Shown piece after piece: positions 21,205-33,006 of a stretch of 64,000 nt of DNA; position 1 is the stretch's first letter; each line of letters opens with the position of its first letter. The stretch covers positions 20,556,871-20,620,870 of the forward strand of contig CM041298.1 of NCBI GenBank assembly GCA_023052935.1. The letters are read 5' to 3'. The notes beneath the pieces were generated by a model. The model saw only the letters and a list, made by a program, of their open reading frames with translations, made no database searches and had not been told where the DNA came from. Made by a program: the position numbers and the translations under genes. The stretch is from Piezodorus guildinii. Taxonomy: Eukaryota > Arthropoda > Insecta > Hemiptera > Pentatomidae.

Positions 21205-22612
21205 GGTGCGGGCAACACTTGACTTTCAATTACCTCAGTTTTTAAAATCAATTGAAGACTTTTCCTATGCAGTTAGAGATAAAAATGAGTGAAACTTTTA
21301 AAGAATTAAATTTATATATAAACATGTGTTATATTAAAATATCTATTGCATTCTTGTTTAAAATAATCAGTTAGTTCTATCGGCTTTTCATCACTATTTA
21401 TTAACTTTTACGAGCTTGTGTATATTATAATATTTACTTTCCAATCTTTACTTTTCCTACGTTATATTATACATGTATATTACTGTTCTTATGTTCAGAA
21501 ACAAAAAAAATACATTAAAATATTTTTTTTTTCAGTTTTCTCCTTTTTTCAGATACCGATTTCATTCAACTTAAATATTTGTCTGTTTTTTTTTATAATA
21601 GTAACAAGATGATGTGACTATTTTTATAGAATATACAAAATTAAAAGTACTTAAGAGGAAAAATATTAATATATGAGCATTTGTTTTTGTATTTTCAACA
21701 ACAATTTTATTGAGTAAAATTACAATCTGTCCCAATTTGGACATCAATACTATTGGTAAATGATATCATACATACTACATTCATACAATATTTAGACACA
21801 TAAAATTACAATAAAATATATACACAATAATGAATCAATACAATAAAGTCAAGAAATCGCTTATACCTATATACACATACACACACTCAGACATACATCA
21901 CATTGAGTGGAGAATCTAGCCAGTGCTAGAACTCCAATAATTTACAAAAGGTCGCAGGGCCACTGCCGTTTCAACCTTCTAGGTGGGTTGCATGAATGAG
22001 TAGATAGGGATTGAGCTAGAGGATTAGAATTTATGATAGGATGAGTTAGATGATGAATGAGGTTCTGATGAAATTTAGAAAATTTGGATGGAATGAGGTC
22101 TGAAATGAATGGAACATTAAGGTCGTAATGCAAGGTATAGTTGGAGACATAATAAGAAGCATTTACTATTGTACTTTGGATTGAAAGGATTGAATGCGTT
22201 CGATATTAGTACGTTTTGCTCTCCCCCACAGATATCAGCGTTGAAGCCCTTCCCATCTATTTCAATCAGACTGAAATCTACCTGATATTAAAGCCTAATA
22301 TATTTTACATCGATATACTATGTTTAATCAAAATCGTTTGAGCCGTGTTTGAGAAAATCGTAAATAGGTACAAATGCATAGTAATGAAGTGGCTTTTCTA
22401 GCCAGCTGGTTTTGATGAAAAAGTGCTTGCTACATCTCGGCTTCATAAGACTATTTGTTTATGAGCGGGAGTTACCACACACGGACACATACTGTCATTT
22501 GGACTCAGGTAACCCTAAAACGTGTATTTCCGTTGAAAACTGGAATTCGAAAATTTACACGATCGCAATACTTTTCCTTACTATGTATTTCATATATAGG
22601 TTAGTGAAAGTA
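21169..22612 (+). mobile_element. PR1 copy (forward) split by a Jockey-A2 fragment
   Basis: A run of A's (21169-21201) precedes the left end tcaggtgcgggcaac at 21202. The right end hairpin and gtgaaagta are at ~22575-22612. The copy is interrupted at 21683-22231. A diverged 12-13 bp duplication (atatgagcattt at 21671, atatcagcgttg at 22232) marks the insertion. Confidence 0.82.
21683..22231 (-). pseudogene. Jockey-A2 C-terminus inserted in PR1
   Basis: ORF 22133-21942 ends with HYDLNVPFISDLIPSKF, FHQNLIHH and NPPRRLKRQWPCDLL, the C-terminus of Jockey ORF2. Upstream words LWGRAKRTNIERIQSFQSK sit in another frame. The 3' UTR contains attacaatctgtcccaattt, diagnostic for the A2 subfamily rather than A1. 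Confidence 0.82.
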
Positions 22613-23132
22613 ATATATGTTATGGATTTTACAAATCTGTTTCTATAAATATCGACTAATGACTTTACGATCATACGACTCAATCCCTACTCTTCAGGCA
22701 TGACTGATGAGAGAGCTGAAAAAAATGCTGTTTTTTTTTATTGTTCACATTGGGTGCATTTAAGATCAACTTAAAAAAAATACATTGTGCAGGACCCTCC
22801 AATGAAATACTGTAGCAAAATTGTAGGTGTACCAATCCAAATTAACTTTGTTTGAAAAATTTAAAATAAAAACTTTGACGAACATTTTCAAAATTAAAAA
22901 AAAAGAGGTTTTTTGGAACTCTTTTAAAAAACTATTAACATATATATTTTGTGAAAGTCGGTTGATCCTTCCGGAGAATTTATTTATTTTTTTTGATTTT
23001 TCACGACGGGGTATCCTAGCGATAAAATTAAAAAAAAAATTCGGAGGAACCTACAATAAAATAAAGTAGCTAAAAAATTCAGATGTGCTATACCATCATA
23101 ACTAGAAAAAATATTTTACTAATCAACTAATT
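22613..23132. other. AT-rich stretch without gene
   Basis: An 80-codon ORF at 22827-23069 is lysine/phenylalanine-rich low complexity and has no motif. Nothing else is recognised. Confidence 0.5.
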
Positions 23133-23139
23133 AAATCAC

Positions 23140-23197
<58 letters not shown>

Positions 23198-23296
23198 TCG
23201 TATATATTACAATTTGTCATAATAGACAATAATAATAGTGCTACAGGATCTCATTCATACAATATTTACAATATAAACAAAAGGAAAGTCAAATTA

Positions 23297-23818
23297 CATA
23301 AAATTTTTTTATTTTTTTATTTTTTTTTTTTTTTATTTATTGAGCAATATTACAATCTGTCCAATTCAGGACATTTTTAATAGTGATAAAGTACAACATT
23401 CATACTACATTCACACGATATATACAAAACTATAAATTTATATAATAATAATAATAAAATATACATATATACAAAATAAAATCAATAAAAATATATACAA
23501 TAGTCACTCATACCTATATACAATTCACAAGCATACAGCACGTGAGTGGAGAATCTAGCCAATGCTAGAACTCCAATATACATGTTATAAGAGGTCACGA
23601 GGCCACTGCCGTTTCAACCTTCTAGGTGGGTTGTATGGATGGGTGGGGCTGGATAGGGATTGAGCTAGAGGATTAGGATGATGAATGAGATTCTGGTGGA
23701 ATTTGGAAAATTTGGATGGAATCAGGTCTGAAATAAAAGGAACATTAAGGTCGTGGTGCAAGGTATTGTTGGAAACATAATAAGGAGCATTTACTATTGT
23801 ACGGAGGACGCATAAAAT
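23297..23818 (-). mobile_element. Jockey-A2 fragment nested in the 3' UTR of Jockey-A1
   Basis: Direct repeat cataaaat at 23297-23304 and 23811-23818 flanks it. In the uninterrupted copy at 54.76 kb the two flanks join as one cataaaataaaat sequence. The insert holds the A2-type 3' UTR (attacaatctgtccaattc) and the ORF2 C-terminus (23851-23585, DLNVPFISDLIPSKF and NPPRRLKRQWPRDLL). The insertion post-dates the host element. Confidence 0.88.
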
Positions 23819-24136
23819 AAAATCAAAATAAGTAAACGTATACAATAACAAAATTAACTAGACAAAATAAATACAAATAAATGAAGTTAACAAATAAATA
23901 AACAAAACATGTCACATTCAAACCTATGTACAATATTTACAATCAGCTCGGGAACCCCGGACGGGGCTTGTCCCCCCACTTGTGGAAGGACAAGCAGAGT
24001 CCAAAGGATCCCAGCGCCTCCCTCTCAGCCGCATCACTAATGAGAGCCAGCGGAAGCTAAGTGAGGGCGCCATAACCACAATCACACCGCACTTGAGAGG
24101 AGAATCTGACCAGTGTCAGAACTCCAGTATATGTAT

Positions 24137-26819
24137 TTACAATATATCTCGGGGCCACTGCCGTTTCAACCTTCTAGGTGGGTTGTATGGATGAGTGGAG
24201 CTGGATAGGGATCGTGCTAAAGGATTAGGATGATGAATGAGGTTCTGATGGAATTTGGAAAATTTGGATGGAATTAGGCCTGAAATAAATGGAACATTAA
24301 GGTCGTGGTGCAAGGTATAGTTGGATACATAATAAGGAGCATTTACTATTATTCGGAGGACTTTGGATTGAAAGGATTGAATGCGTTTAATGTTAGAACG
24401 TTTAGCTGTCCCCCACAGTTCAAGTCCGTAGGTCCAGATGGGCTTCAGTATTGTCTTATAAATTAATAATTTGTTCTCAACTGTAAGTTCAGATTTTCTG
24501 TTTAATAGTCTGTATAACTGTCCGAATCGTCGATTGAGTTCTTTTCTTTTAAGTCTTGTATGTGGGTTCCACGTCAGTCTTTTGTCTAGTAGTAAGCCAA
24601 GATAGCGGACTGTATCTGAAGGAGGAATAGGAATGGAATTGAAGTAAACTGGCGGACAGGAGTTTCGTCGAAGAGTGAAGGTTACGTGTTTGCATTTGGC
24701 CTCGTTCACCTTTATGCGCCAAGCACCACACCAGTCTTCGATAAGACAAAGGTGTCTTTGCAGGTTTAAGGATGCTGTTTCGGGATCGGAACTGGATGAT
24801 AGGATGGCGGTGTCGTCGGCAAATGTTGCTAGGAAGGTGTCAGGATGATTAGGAATATCAGCGGTGTAAAGGATGTAGAGAACGGGTCCCAGGACGCTGC
24901 CCTGAGGAACACGGCCTCAACGGGATAAAAGTTGGAAAATTCTACACCACAGCGTACTTGAAAGGAGCGGTTTGAGAGATAGGATCTTAGAATTAGGTAG
25001 AGAGACTGGGGTAAATGCGTTTTAAGCTTGAAGAGTAATCCAGCGTGCCATACCCGGTCAAAAGCTTGCGCTATGTCCAGAAACGCACCAGAACAATACT
25101 CTTTGCATTCGAGGGCTGAGGAAATATGGTCTACAACTCGGAGTCCTTGTTGAACAGTGGAATGATGAGAACGGAAACCAAACTAGTGGGAAGGAAGGTT
25201 GTGAGATTCTAATATAGGCAGGATTCGTTTTAGAAGGAGCTTTTCGAAGATTTTTGAGAGGATGGGGAGTAGACTAATAGGTCTGTAGGATGAAGTGTTA
25301 CTGGAAGGTTTACCTGGTTTTAGGAATAGAATGATTGTGGAATGTTTCCATAAGAGAGGAAAATAGGTGGTGCGAAGGATGCAGTTGTAGATGTATGTAA
25401 GGAAAATAATGGCTTTCTGGGGAAGTTGTCGCAGGATCTGGGGGGTAAGGAGATCGTGTCCAGGAGATTTACGAAGGGTCAGTTTTTGAAGAAGATATTT
25501 CACCTCAGATGGATTTATAGCTTTAGGAGGTAGGGAAAGAGGTATTGGTGAGAAAAGGAATTCTTGAACTGTTGTGGTATGATTTCTGTTGGATTCCGGG
25601 TGAGGAGTGAATACTTTGGAGAGGTGTGTGGCGAATTCCTCGGCTTTATCTTCATCAGACGCAGCCCAGGAGTCATCACCACGCCGGAGAGGATGGGAAA
25701 CTTTGTGGTATTTTAGGATCTTTTTGGTCACATTCCACAGGGAATTATCTCGAGCTGATAGAGAGGAGAGGTAGGAATTAAAGGACTGGGAACGGAAGGT
25801 CGCCAACTCCCGCTTTAATTGCCTACAATAAAAGTTATAGGAGCGGCGATCTGTTGGGTGTCGGGTTCTTTGCCATAATGATCTGGCTCGGCGTTTTGCA
25901 TGGATGAGGTCAGCTAGGTGTTGAGGTAAATTGTTTTGCTGAGGAGTTCTATTGGAGTGCTTAGGAGAGGAGGCAGTCCAGACAGCTTGCTGAATGGCGG
26001 TAGTAAAGGAGTAGACGGAATCATCAAGGTCATCCGGTGTTTTGAAGGTCACACTGAGGTCAATATTATCGGTGAGGATTTGGTGGAAGAGGTTCCAGTT
26101 GACAGGGCCTCGGATAAATGAAGGTGGAATAGGTTTCGGAATAGGAGTTAGGGATACTTTAAGGATCAGTGGACTATGGTCAGAGGATAGTTCATCAAGG
26201 CGAGTTACGGAATAGTTCAGGGAGCCTAATCCGCTGTGGATGAAGAAGTCGAGGATATCTGGATTACGGTTAGGATCTGTTGGCCAGTAGGTAGGGGAGT
26301 CAGGAGGTAGGAGGTTAAAATTTCGGGAATTCAGAGCAGTCAGCAAATTTCTTCCACGAGAATTCGTGGTTCTAGACCCCACTGCTGGTGCTTGGCGTTT
26401 AGATCTCCACCCAGAATAAAATGATTTCCTAGGGAATCCAGGAAGGATGCAAATTCGGTGTTGGAAATGGAGTGTTTGGGAGGGCAATATGCTGATGTAA
26501 TAGTTACCGGATAGGAAAAAGTCTTGATTACTATTGCTGTGGCTTGCAGGAAATCATAGGTAGGAAGTGGAAGTAAATGATGAGAGAGGGATTGGTGGAC
26601 AATGATAGCAGAACCGGCATAAGCTTTGCCGTCTGGGTGGTCTGTACGGTATGTTATGTACTGCGGTATTTTGAAAAGCTGTTTAGTGGTTAGTCTAGTT
26701 TCAGTAATAAGTGCAACGTCAATTGTTTTGTCTTGCAACAACGCTTTCAGTTCGTCAGTGTGATTTCTAACACCATTCGCATTCCAAAGGAGAATGGATA
26801 AGGAATTAGGTGAGGTCAT
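24137..26819 (-). pseudogene. Jockey-A1 copy 1 ORF2 (endonuclease-RT), disrupted
   Basis: Collinear with the intact 894-residue ORF2 of copy 2. Visible are the AP-endonuclease start (LLWNANGVRNH), its GGDLNAKHQQWG box, the RT FADDTAILSS box and the conserved C-terminus. Three lesions are seen by comparison with copy 2: a 1-bp deletion near 26371-26376, a CAG to TAG nonsense change at 25183-25185 in the LPSHQFGFR motif, and a 1-bp deletion near 24908-24912 just before the PQGS motif. ORF2 starts directly after the ORF1 stop (TAAATG). Confidence 0.9.
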
Positions 26820-28112
26820 TTATGGTTTTTGTAAAGCAGGAATGAGATTTGATACAAGGTTCGTAAGGAGTGATATTAGAGGCATAACGAGGGATTTGAT
26901 TTCGGAGATGAAGGATGTCATGAGACTGGTAAGGTCTGTGACATTTGATGGAGAAGGGATATGAGAAATTTGATGTTGAGGAGTTTTTTGAAGAATAGGA
27001 AAATTTTGCGGAATAGTTTGTTGTGGAATAGGTGGATTATGCTGAGGTAAACGTTGTTTCGACAGGGCCTCGGCTTCATTACTCTGGTCCCCGCCTCCAA
27101 GTAAGTGGGCAAATGAGACATTGGAATCTACAAATTTAGATGGTTCTCTTCTAGATCTTGTTATTCTTGCTGTTTCTGGTTCTTGAGGTTTTTGAAATCT
27201 GGTCTTTAGATTTTTATATATTTGGCATCCCTTGTAGTTGGCTGGATGGTCCTTGAGGCAATGAGCACATACTGCGGGTGATGACTTCGGTTTAGTGCAT
27301 TCTCCTGTCCTATGCTCTTCTCCGCATTTCACACAGCGTGGTATATGGTGGCAATAAGATTTAGTATGGCCATATGCCTGACAATTATGGCATTGGACTA
27401 TATCCTTCTTCATATAGGGCTTCTCAACTCTTACACAGCTGTAGTACAGTCGTTTAAGATCGTAGATTTTTTCGACTCCTGTCGATGGTTCTAGATCAAC
27501 AAAAAACATTGGAAGTTGAACTTTATCTTTCAAAACGTTGGTGACTTGGTGCACCTTATATCCCATCTCCATCAGTTCTTCTTTAATAACTTCAGTTGGT
27601 GTCGAGGGATGCAAGTTTCTTATTACAACCCTCAGTGCTCTCTCCTGGCGTAGCTGATAAGTATGGAACTCGGCCTTGGTGTCTGTCAGATATTTTACTA
27701 CTTTCCTGTAGGTTTCAGCACTATCCGGAGATATTTTAGTGTCATTTGTTCTATTCAGACATGAGTAGCTACCAGGGTTGGTTAATTTATTAAGTTGTGC
27801 ACAAAGAAGTTGAAAATTTTTAATATTTTTGACAAATATTGGGGGGAGGTGGTGGTTCCCTTGGTGTAGGGGCAGATTCCATGTCTTCTTTTTCACTATG
27901 GAGGATTTGAAATGGATTCGGTGTGAAAAAAGGAGATTCATCTGTCATCTCCTGTGATGATGGGCCAGGCTGGGGTTCAGATTTCAAAGTGTTACCTGAA
28001 GGGTTCGCTTGTGTTGGTAATTTCTTATTGTTATCACGACGGGGTCTTGTTTAGTGGGAGACGAATTTGAACCTGCTGATCTTGATCTTTTACTTGACGT
28101 TTTAGAAGACAT
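26820..28112 (-). pseudogene. Jockey-A1 copy 1 ORF1 (gag-like), disrupted
   Basis: Contains the PRE_C2HC-like domain (RALRVVIRNLHPSTPTE…) and three zinc knuckles, CHNCQAYGHTKSYC, CVKCGEEHRTGEC and CAHCLKDHPANYKGC, for binding the element RNA. The likely start is ATG at 28110-28112 (MSSKTSSKRSRSAGS). One-base shifts near 28048 and in a G7 run near 27841 break the N-terminal frame relative to copy 2. Confidence 0.88.
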
Positions 28113-28465
28113 CACTTGATGAAAATATCGCATTTCATATATAAAAAAAAGATAGTAATATAAGAATGTTAAAGGGAAACAAGTAATAAGTATATATTCC
28201 CAATACCAGCAATCAGCTGATATGAGGAAATATGGCTACCCTTTGTGTCAAGCCTATTGACTCTGCATTCACTGTTTGCGGTAAAAAAAAATTACTCTGC
28301 TTACCGAAATAATACTCCAAACCTTACTACTGTTGATGTCCAAAAAGCTGGCAGCTTTTTCGAGACTGGAATCGATGAAAATCCGTTTGAAAAATCAAAA
28401 ATCTCAGAGACGAAGTTAAGTGCTACTGTTACCATCTGGCGCATCAGTTGTTTTTCAATAAGATG
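28113..28465 (-). promoter_or_regulatory. Jockey-A1 copy 1 5' UTR
   Basis: Non-coding and collinear with 59070-59425 of copy 2 (shared gcgcatcag, agagacgaagt, gcttaccgaaat, gcaatcagctgat). Because Jockey elements lack an upstream promoter, the promoter is expected to lie inside this leader. That is a family property and is not demonstrated here. About 10 extra bases sit between the conserved start and the TSD. Confidence 0.65.
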
Positions 28466-28574
28466 AAATCACAAACTAACGTGTTATTCTCATTTTAATC
28501 GTTACGGTTAAATACTCTTCTTTGATACTCTTCTTGCATATCAAATTTAATCGTAATTGTTAATTAAGTAGTAT

Positions 28575-29245
28575 AGGCTCAAACTACAAGATCTTAATCG
28601 ACGATTTGGCCAATTATAAAGACTACTAAACAGAAATTCTAAACCATCTATCGAAAACAAACTGCTAGTATAAAAGACAGTGCTGAAACCTATCTGGACC
28701 TACAGACTTGAACTATGGGGGACAGCCAAATTTTCTAACGTCAAACGCATTCAATCCTTCTGATCCAAAGTCCTCCCAACAATAGTTACTGATCCTTATT
28801 ATGTCTCCAACCATACCTTACACCGCGACCTTAATATTCCATTTATTTTAGACCATCTACCATCCAAATTCTCTAAATTCTATCAGAACCTTATCCATCA
28901 CCCTAATCCGTTACCTCAATCCAGCTCCACACATCCTTGCCATTCCCCTAGATGGTTGAAACGGCAGTGGCCTCGAGAACTTTCGTAACATGTATATTTA
29001 ATTCTAGCATTCTCCACTCACGTGCTGTACGCTTGAGGATTGTATATAGGTATGAGTGACTTTTGTATATATTCTTATTGATTCTATTTTGTATATATTA
29101 ATATTGTATTATTATTATATAAATTTATTGTTTTGTACATATCGTGTGAATGTAGTATGAATGTTAAACTGTATCACTATTAAAATGTCCTAAATTGGAC
29201 TAATGGCAATGTTACTCAATAAAGAATTGTTTCTGAGAAAAAAGA
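28575..29245 (+). pseudogene. Jockey-A2 C-terminus and 3' UTR (forward)
   Basis: Plus strand carries the thumb words in broken frames (LKPIWTYRLELWGTA…, RIQSF*SKV, YYVSNHTLHRDLNIPF, LKRQWPREL) to ~28990. The A2 3' UTR follows (aatgtcctaaattgg, gttactcaataaagaat), ending in a short A-rich tail. The strand is opposite to the adjacent full-length copy. Confidence 0.8.
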
Positions 29246-29327
29246 ATTAGGTAGTATGGATTTATAATTATATTTAATAGAGATGTAGTCATTACATGCA
29301 GTTAATTATTATTCATTTTTAAAAATT

Positions 29328-29395
29328 AATTATTCAGATATATTACAATTTGTTTTCATAGACAATAATAATAGGGTTGTAGAATTACATAATAA
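29328..29395 (-). repeat. Jockey-A1 3' UTR relic
   Basis: attcagatatattacaattt, agacaataataatag and gttgtagaattac match the first ~65 bp of the Jockey-A1 3' end with changes. The poly(A) is no longer clean. Confidence 0.6.
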
Positions 29396-30297
29396 ATCAT
29401 TAATTATATTTTTACCATAGAAACTTAAATACATATTTTGCCCTTATTTATAATTTTAAATTACTATGGGTAGTTTTATCTTGCGCCTTCAATATTTAAG
29501 GACACACTACGGCACGACTGAACAGTCTTGTCGGTATAACGCCTTTACTGACAAGGCGTCTTAACACCTCTCTGTAATGAGAGAAGTATTTTTGATTTTT
29601 TTTTTATTAGATTACATTAAATTCATTTAAAAAAATACTTTTTACTGTTTATTTTATACCAATTCTGTTCGCTTAAAGCTTATTCCGGATCGAGACCAAG
29701 ATTATCATAAATACAAATTTAATCACATTTTCTAATAACCCATTTATATGTCGCTATTAAAAATATTAAATATATTTATATAAAAGAATTTTCTTTTGTA
29801 ATGAAAATTAACATAGTTTAGGAATATTAAACACCAGACAGAAATTTCATGTTTACAGTTATTTCTTCAAAACCTATTTATTCAACTTACCAGATTTACG
29901 GACTCGCTAAAAAGACTCACATTAGAATCTAAATTTTTAATACTAGCAACGAATAACCAACTTATGGTTGTTTATTTTTTTTTATAGATAAGATAGAAAG
30001 TTATTTGTCAAAGAAAATATTCTTGTACAAATGTATACAAATACAATCAGTTTGTTTTCCGCCTATCCTACTAGAAATACATATTACTTAAAATAACATA
30101 ACAAATCAGATTATATTGTAACAAATTAATAATACACTTCTGAGTCTTAACTATTCATATTGTTTTTCTTTTTAATTAATTAGTATTAATATCTAATTTT
30201 CACTTGAAGGGTAATTATTTGATATTGATAGTAAAAACAGATAAATATTAGCCATTTTTTGGTGCTATCATTGTGAACAATGTTCTCTATATTTTCA
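29396..30297. other. AT-rich stretch without gene
   Basis: Nothing coding. A GC-richer patch at 29490-29580 contains short inverted words (gacaaggcgtc against gacttgtcgg-like) that I cannot assign. Confidence 0.45.
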
Positions 30298-30430
30298 CAA
30301 GGTCGAGTTTTTAATGTGCTGGAGTAGGTACCTTATATATTCATTAGATGACGGGCAGTCGAGAAGGAGATGTTGAAGACTATTTGCTATGTCCTGCTTA
30401 CAACTGCTACACATTTCCTTATCATGATGA
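30298..30430 (-). pseudogene. LINE polyprotein C-terminal zinc-knuckle scrap
   Basis: Minus strand reads EMCSSCKQDIANSLQHLLL, then DCPSSNEYIRYLLQHIK. The Cys-X2-Cys…His-X4-Cys arrangement is typical of the tail of RNase H-bearing or R1/Jockey-type LINEs. Only this tail survives. A different family from the 15.7 kb tail is likely. Confidence 0.65.
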
Positions 30431-30603
30431 CTGTTGGATGAAGTTTTTAAATATATATCTTATATTATACATCCGTGGCGGTTTGTGGCATACAAGGACT
30501 TTTGATTTTTCAGGATTTAAGGTGAGCGAGTATCTGCTACAAATATAACGAAATTAATTGCTCTATCACCTACTTACATCCCCAAAGCCATCACTGAGAC
30601 TGA

Positions 30604-30847
30604 AACTTCAGATATACAAGGCAGTAATACGTCCGACTATGCTCTATGGTGCATTATTGATGCGGCATCAGTTCATATCCACCCTCAAACAATTACAGAT
30701 GTAGTAGAGCTCCATCCTTCGGTGGATTGTCAGAGGTACCAACCTACAGAGTGCCAAAAACTATACGATACATCAGGAGTTAGCATTGCCAACAGTGCCT
30801 GAATACATTATCAAATTTTTTGATGATGAACCGCTGATGCTTGGTTA
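30604..30847 (+). pseudogene. RT thumb / C-terminal fragment
   Basis: Frame LQIYKAVIRPTMLYGALLM, two adjacent stops, then SSILRWIVRG… LALPTVPEYIIKFFDDEP. The IYKAVIRPTMLYG word is the usual thumb region of Jockey/I-type RTs, and the distance to LPTVPEYI matches such C-termini. Inactive. Confidence 0.7.
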
Positions 30848-31307
30848 AACATTTTCTTTAAGAGTCAACGAGTCATATATTATACCGGGAATCGTTGATC
30901 CGTACAGTTAACAAAAGGAAAATAAAAACACAGACAACTAATAGAAAACAAATACTTTATTTATTACTTTCACTTACTATACATAGTAAGGGAAAGTATT
31001 GTGATCGTGAAAATTTTCAAATTCCAGTCTTTAACGGAAATACACATTTTAGGGTCTCCTGAGTCCAAATAACCAAGTCCCGCAAAAAGGTGTGTGTGGT
31101 AACTCTATAAGTCCTATGAAACTGAAATTTTATATTTAAGACAAATATGCGCACGAGACGTTACAAAACGGCTTTCATTAATATGAGCTTACCAGAAGAT
31201 CTACTTAATACTGAGCATTTTGCACCTTTTTTCGATTGTCTCGAAAACGGTTCCGACGATTTTGATTAAACTCGCTATATCAATGTAATATTTAATAGGC
31301 TTTAAAA
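30848..31307 (-). repeat. PR1 fragment (reverse) with shared 117-bp flank
   Basis: 30848-30964 is the flank acattttctttaagagtc … tactttattta, also at 39112-39227 and, inverted, at 38334-38450. PR1 starts at 30965 (tactttcacttactatac) and is cut at ~31307. Three copies sharing flank plus PR1 means the duplication unit is larger than PR1. Confidence 0.8.
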
Positions 31308-31990
31308 TTTTTGATGAGCTGAAGGCTTGTGCTAATCTATTGTTTGTTTATATCACTCCACCACACAAGCCTGGGAGGTGGCAAGGATCACTACCTCTCG
31401 TTGACGTTGTCGCCGAGGTAAGGAGTTCGGGCTATGTCTGAACTCAATTCATTACCAAAACCCTGATGAATGGCTCTCCCCATTTTGATATTGTATATAT
31501 AAAGACATAAAAGCCCTTGAAATGTTAATAGTGCATGCAGCGCACCTAGAAATATTCCTTAGAATACCTTCGGGTAATAAAAGGTCAAATATCATATGAT
31601 ATGTGTAAATATTCTATATTGTGTAAAATAATAAAACCAGAGGGTAAGAAAACATAAAGAGTAAAATAATAAAAAAAAAAATAATAATAATTGGGCTCAA
31701 AGTTTCTCCTTATAGTAGCCCTGAACTAAATTCAATTTCATTTAAAATTGCATATATAGGTGAGTGAAAGTAAAAAAATGGAATGTCAAATGTTAAATTT
31801 TTTATTCACTGTTGTTAATAATGCAACCATATATACTTTAATTAGTTTTATAGTTTTTGTAAAAATAGCTATAATATTTTATACGCATTTAGGTTTAAAT
31901 GTCTTCATTTTCATTTCCATCAATGATTTTCTGTTATATTTGTCACACAAACTGGCAACTGGGTCAGAAATAAATTTTAGAAATAAGTAA
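31308..31990. other. No gene; small PR1 terminus at 31750-31772
   Basis: Mostly unassigned. catatataggtgagtgaaagtaa at 31750-31772 is an isolated PR1 right end. A 76-codon ORF at 31760-31990 starts inside that repeat end and is low complexity. Confidence 0.5.
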
Positions 31991-32084
31991 GAGGGATGCG
32001 GTTTTGCACAAATCTGACCCACGAGGCCTAGGAACGCGAAGGGACATTAACAATGAAAAAGTAGGTCGACGCAGTTGGGAATTC

Positions 32085-32215
32085 TACTGTGGGAGGGGGA
32101 GAAAGCTCAGGACAGGGCCTCTCATAGCGGACCCCAGGGGGGAGGGATGTGGGGAGTGTGAGGGGGGTTTGTGGGGGTGAAGAGGGATTTGTGGGGTGGA
32201 GGAAGAGTTTGTGGC
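32085..32215 (+). other. G-rich island with G-quadruplex potential
   Basis: Runs gggaggggg, ggggggaggg, tgggg, gggggg, ggggg, gggat and tgggg occur within ~130 bp on plus, in a region otherwise over two-thirds AT. Four or more closely spaced G3+ tracts satisfy the simple G4 pattern. ORFs here on minus are proline-rich by composition and are not taken as genes. Confidence 0.6.
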
Positions 32216-32422
32216 ATTGCCAACACACGAATGAGAAGAGGAAAGCATTGAAAATTTCTTATGGCGATATATTAGCACTCGAATATGTTTTATATATATT
32301 TATAATAGTTTAAGGGCGATTATAAACAGTTATTTGAAAATTAAATAAATAAATAATTTTATTTAGTAATATTAAGTCGTAAAACAAGTTTGCAGCTGTA
32401 TTTACAGGTTATTTAAAAAAAT

Positions 32423-33006
32423 ATATTCATTTTTTTGTAAATATTATCAATTAATTATATGATTTAATAATTTTATAAACAATTAAATATTTTTGATCAA
32501 TTATGCTTGAATTCGGTCATCAACAGTTAAAGAGCTCTTTCCGTCTTCCTATTTAAAATTTCAGGTTCTGAACATAGCAAACCGATTACGGCCGGTGCTA
32601 TATCATAAGGCACCATAGCATATACAATTTAAATTTTGCTAACCGTTTGTGATATTAACTGATCCATAAAAACACATTAACTTAAGCACATAGAGAATTA
32701 GTTTGTTATGTTGAAGAACGCCTCGAACTTTTTTTTTTACAAAGATTTGTTTTTTTAAAGATATATTTCTTTTATGATTATATTAATCGGATCATTCTCT
32801 TCTAATTATGTTTATATATATTTATTTATCATAGATAATTATTATATTACGTTTCGAGGTACCCAATGCCTCATCTTCAGATTTTCAAATATTATATTTA
32901 TTTCCATATTGTATCTCAATATAGCTCAATTACTATTATAAATTCTTCATATTAAGTTTATAGATATGAATAATCATTCTATTAAATTCTAATGTTTCAC
33001 TATCAC
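32423..33006 (-). repeat. 584-bp tandem unit 1, retrozyme-like
   Basis: Repeats at 33007-33590 with an exact 584-bp period and only about three differences seen by eye (near 32487, 32864 and 32982). Each unit has one hammerhead-like motif on minus and no ORF. Very high identity means a recent duplication or copying from a multimeric template. Confidence 0.85.
32852..32880 (-). ncRNA. Hammerhead-ribozyme-like motif in tandem unit 1
   Basis: Minus: CTGAAGA (32874-32880), extra T, GAGG-loop-CCTC stem II, GAAA (32852-32855), CGTA. Core residues fit CUGANGA/GAAA with N7=A. Stem III reduces to ACGT. Stem I is weak (T-A, A-T then mismatches). Confidence 0.45.

Larger units (their letters stand above)
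23133..28477 (-). mobile_element. Full-length Jockey-A1 copy 1, inactivated, with 12-bp TSD
   Basis: A perfect 12-bp direct repeat, aaatcacaaact, at 23133-23144 and 28466-28477 brackets the element. Order on minus: 5' UTR (28465-28113), ORF1 gag-like, ORF2 EN/RT, 3' UTR, poly(A) of about 50 (23145-23196). A Jockey-A2 fragment lies in its 3' UTR. Without that insert it is ~4.8 kb, the same as copy 2 at 54.6-59.4 kb. It has more lesions than copy 2 and so is probably older. Confidence 0.9.

Noticed and set aside
32028..32278. Proline-rich minus-strand ORFs
   Set aside because: They come from the complement of the G-rich island (CCC codons), with no other evidence of coding.
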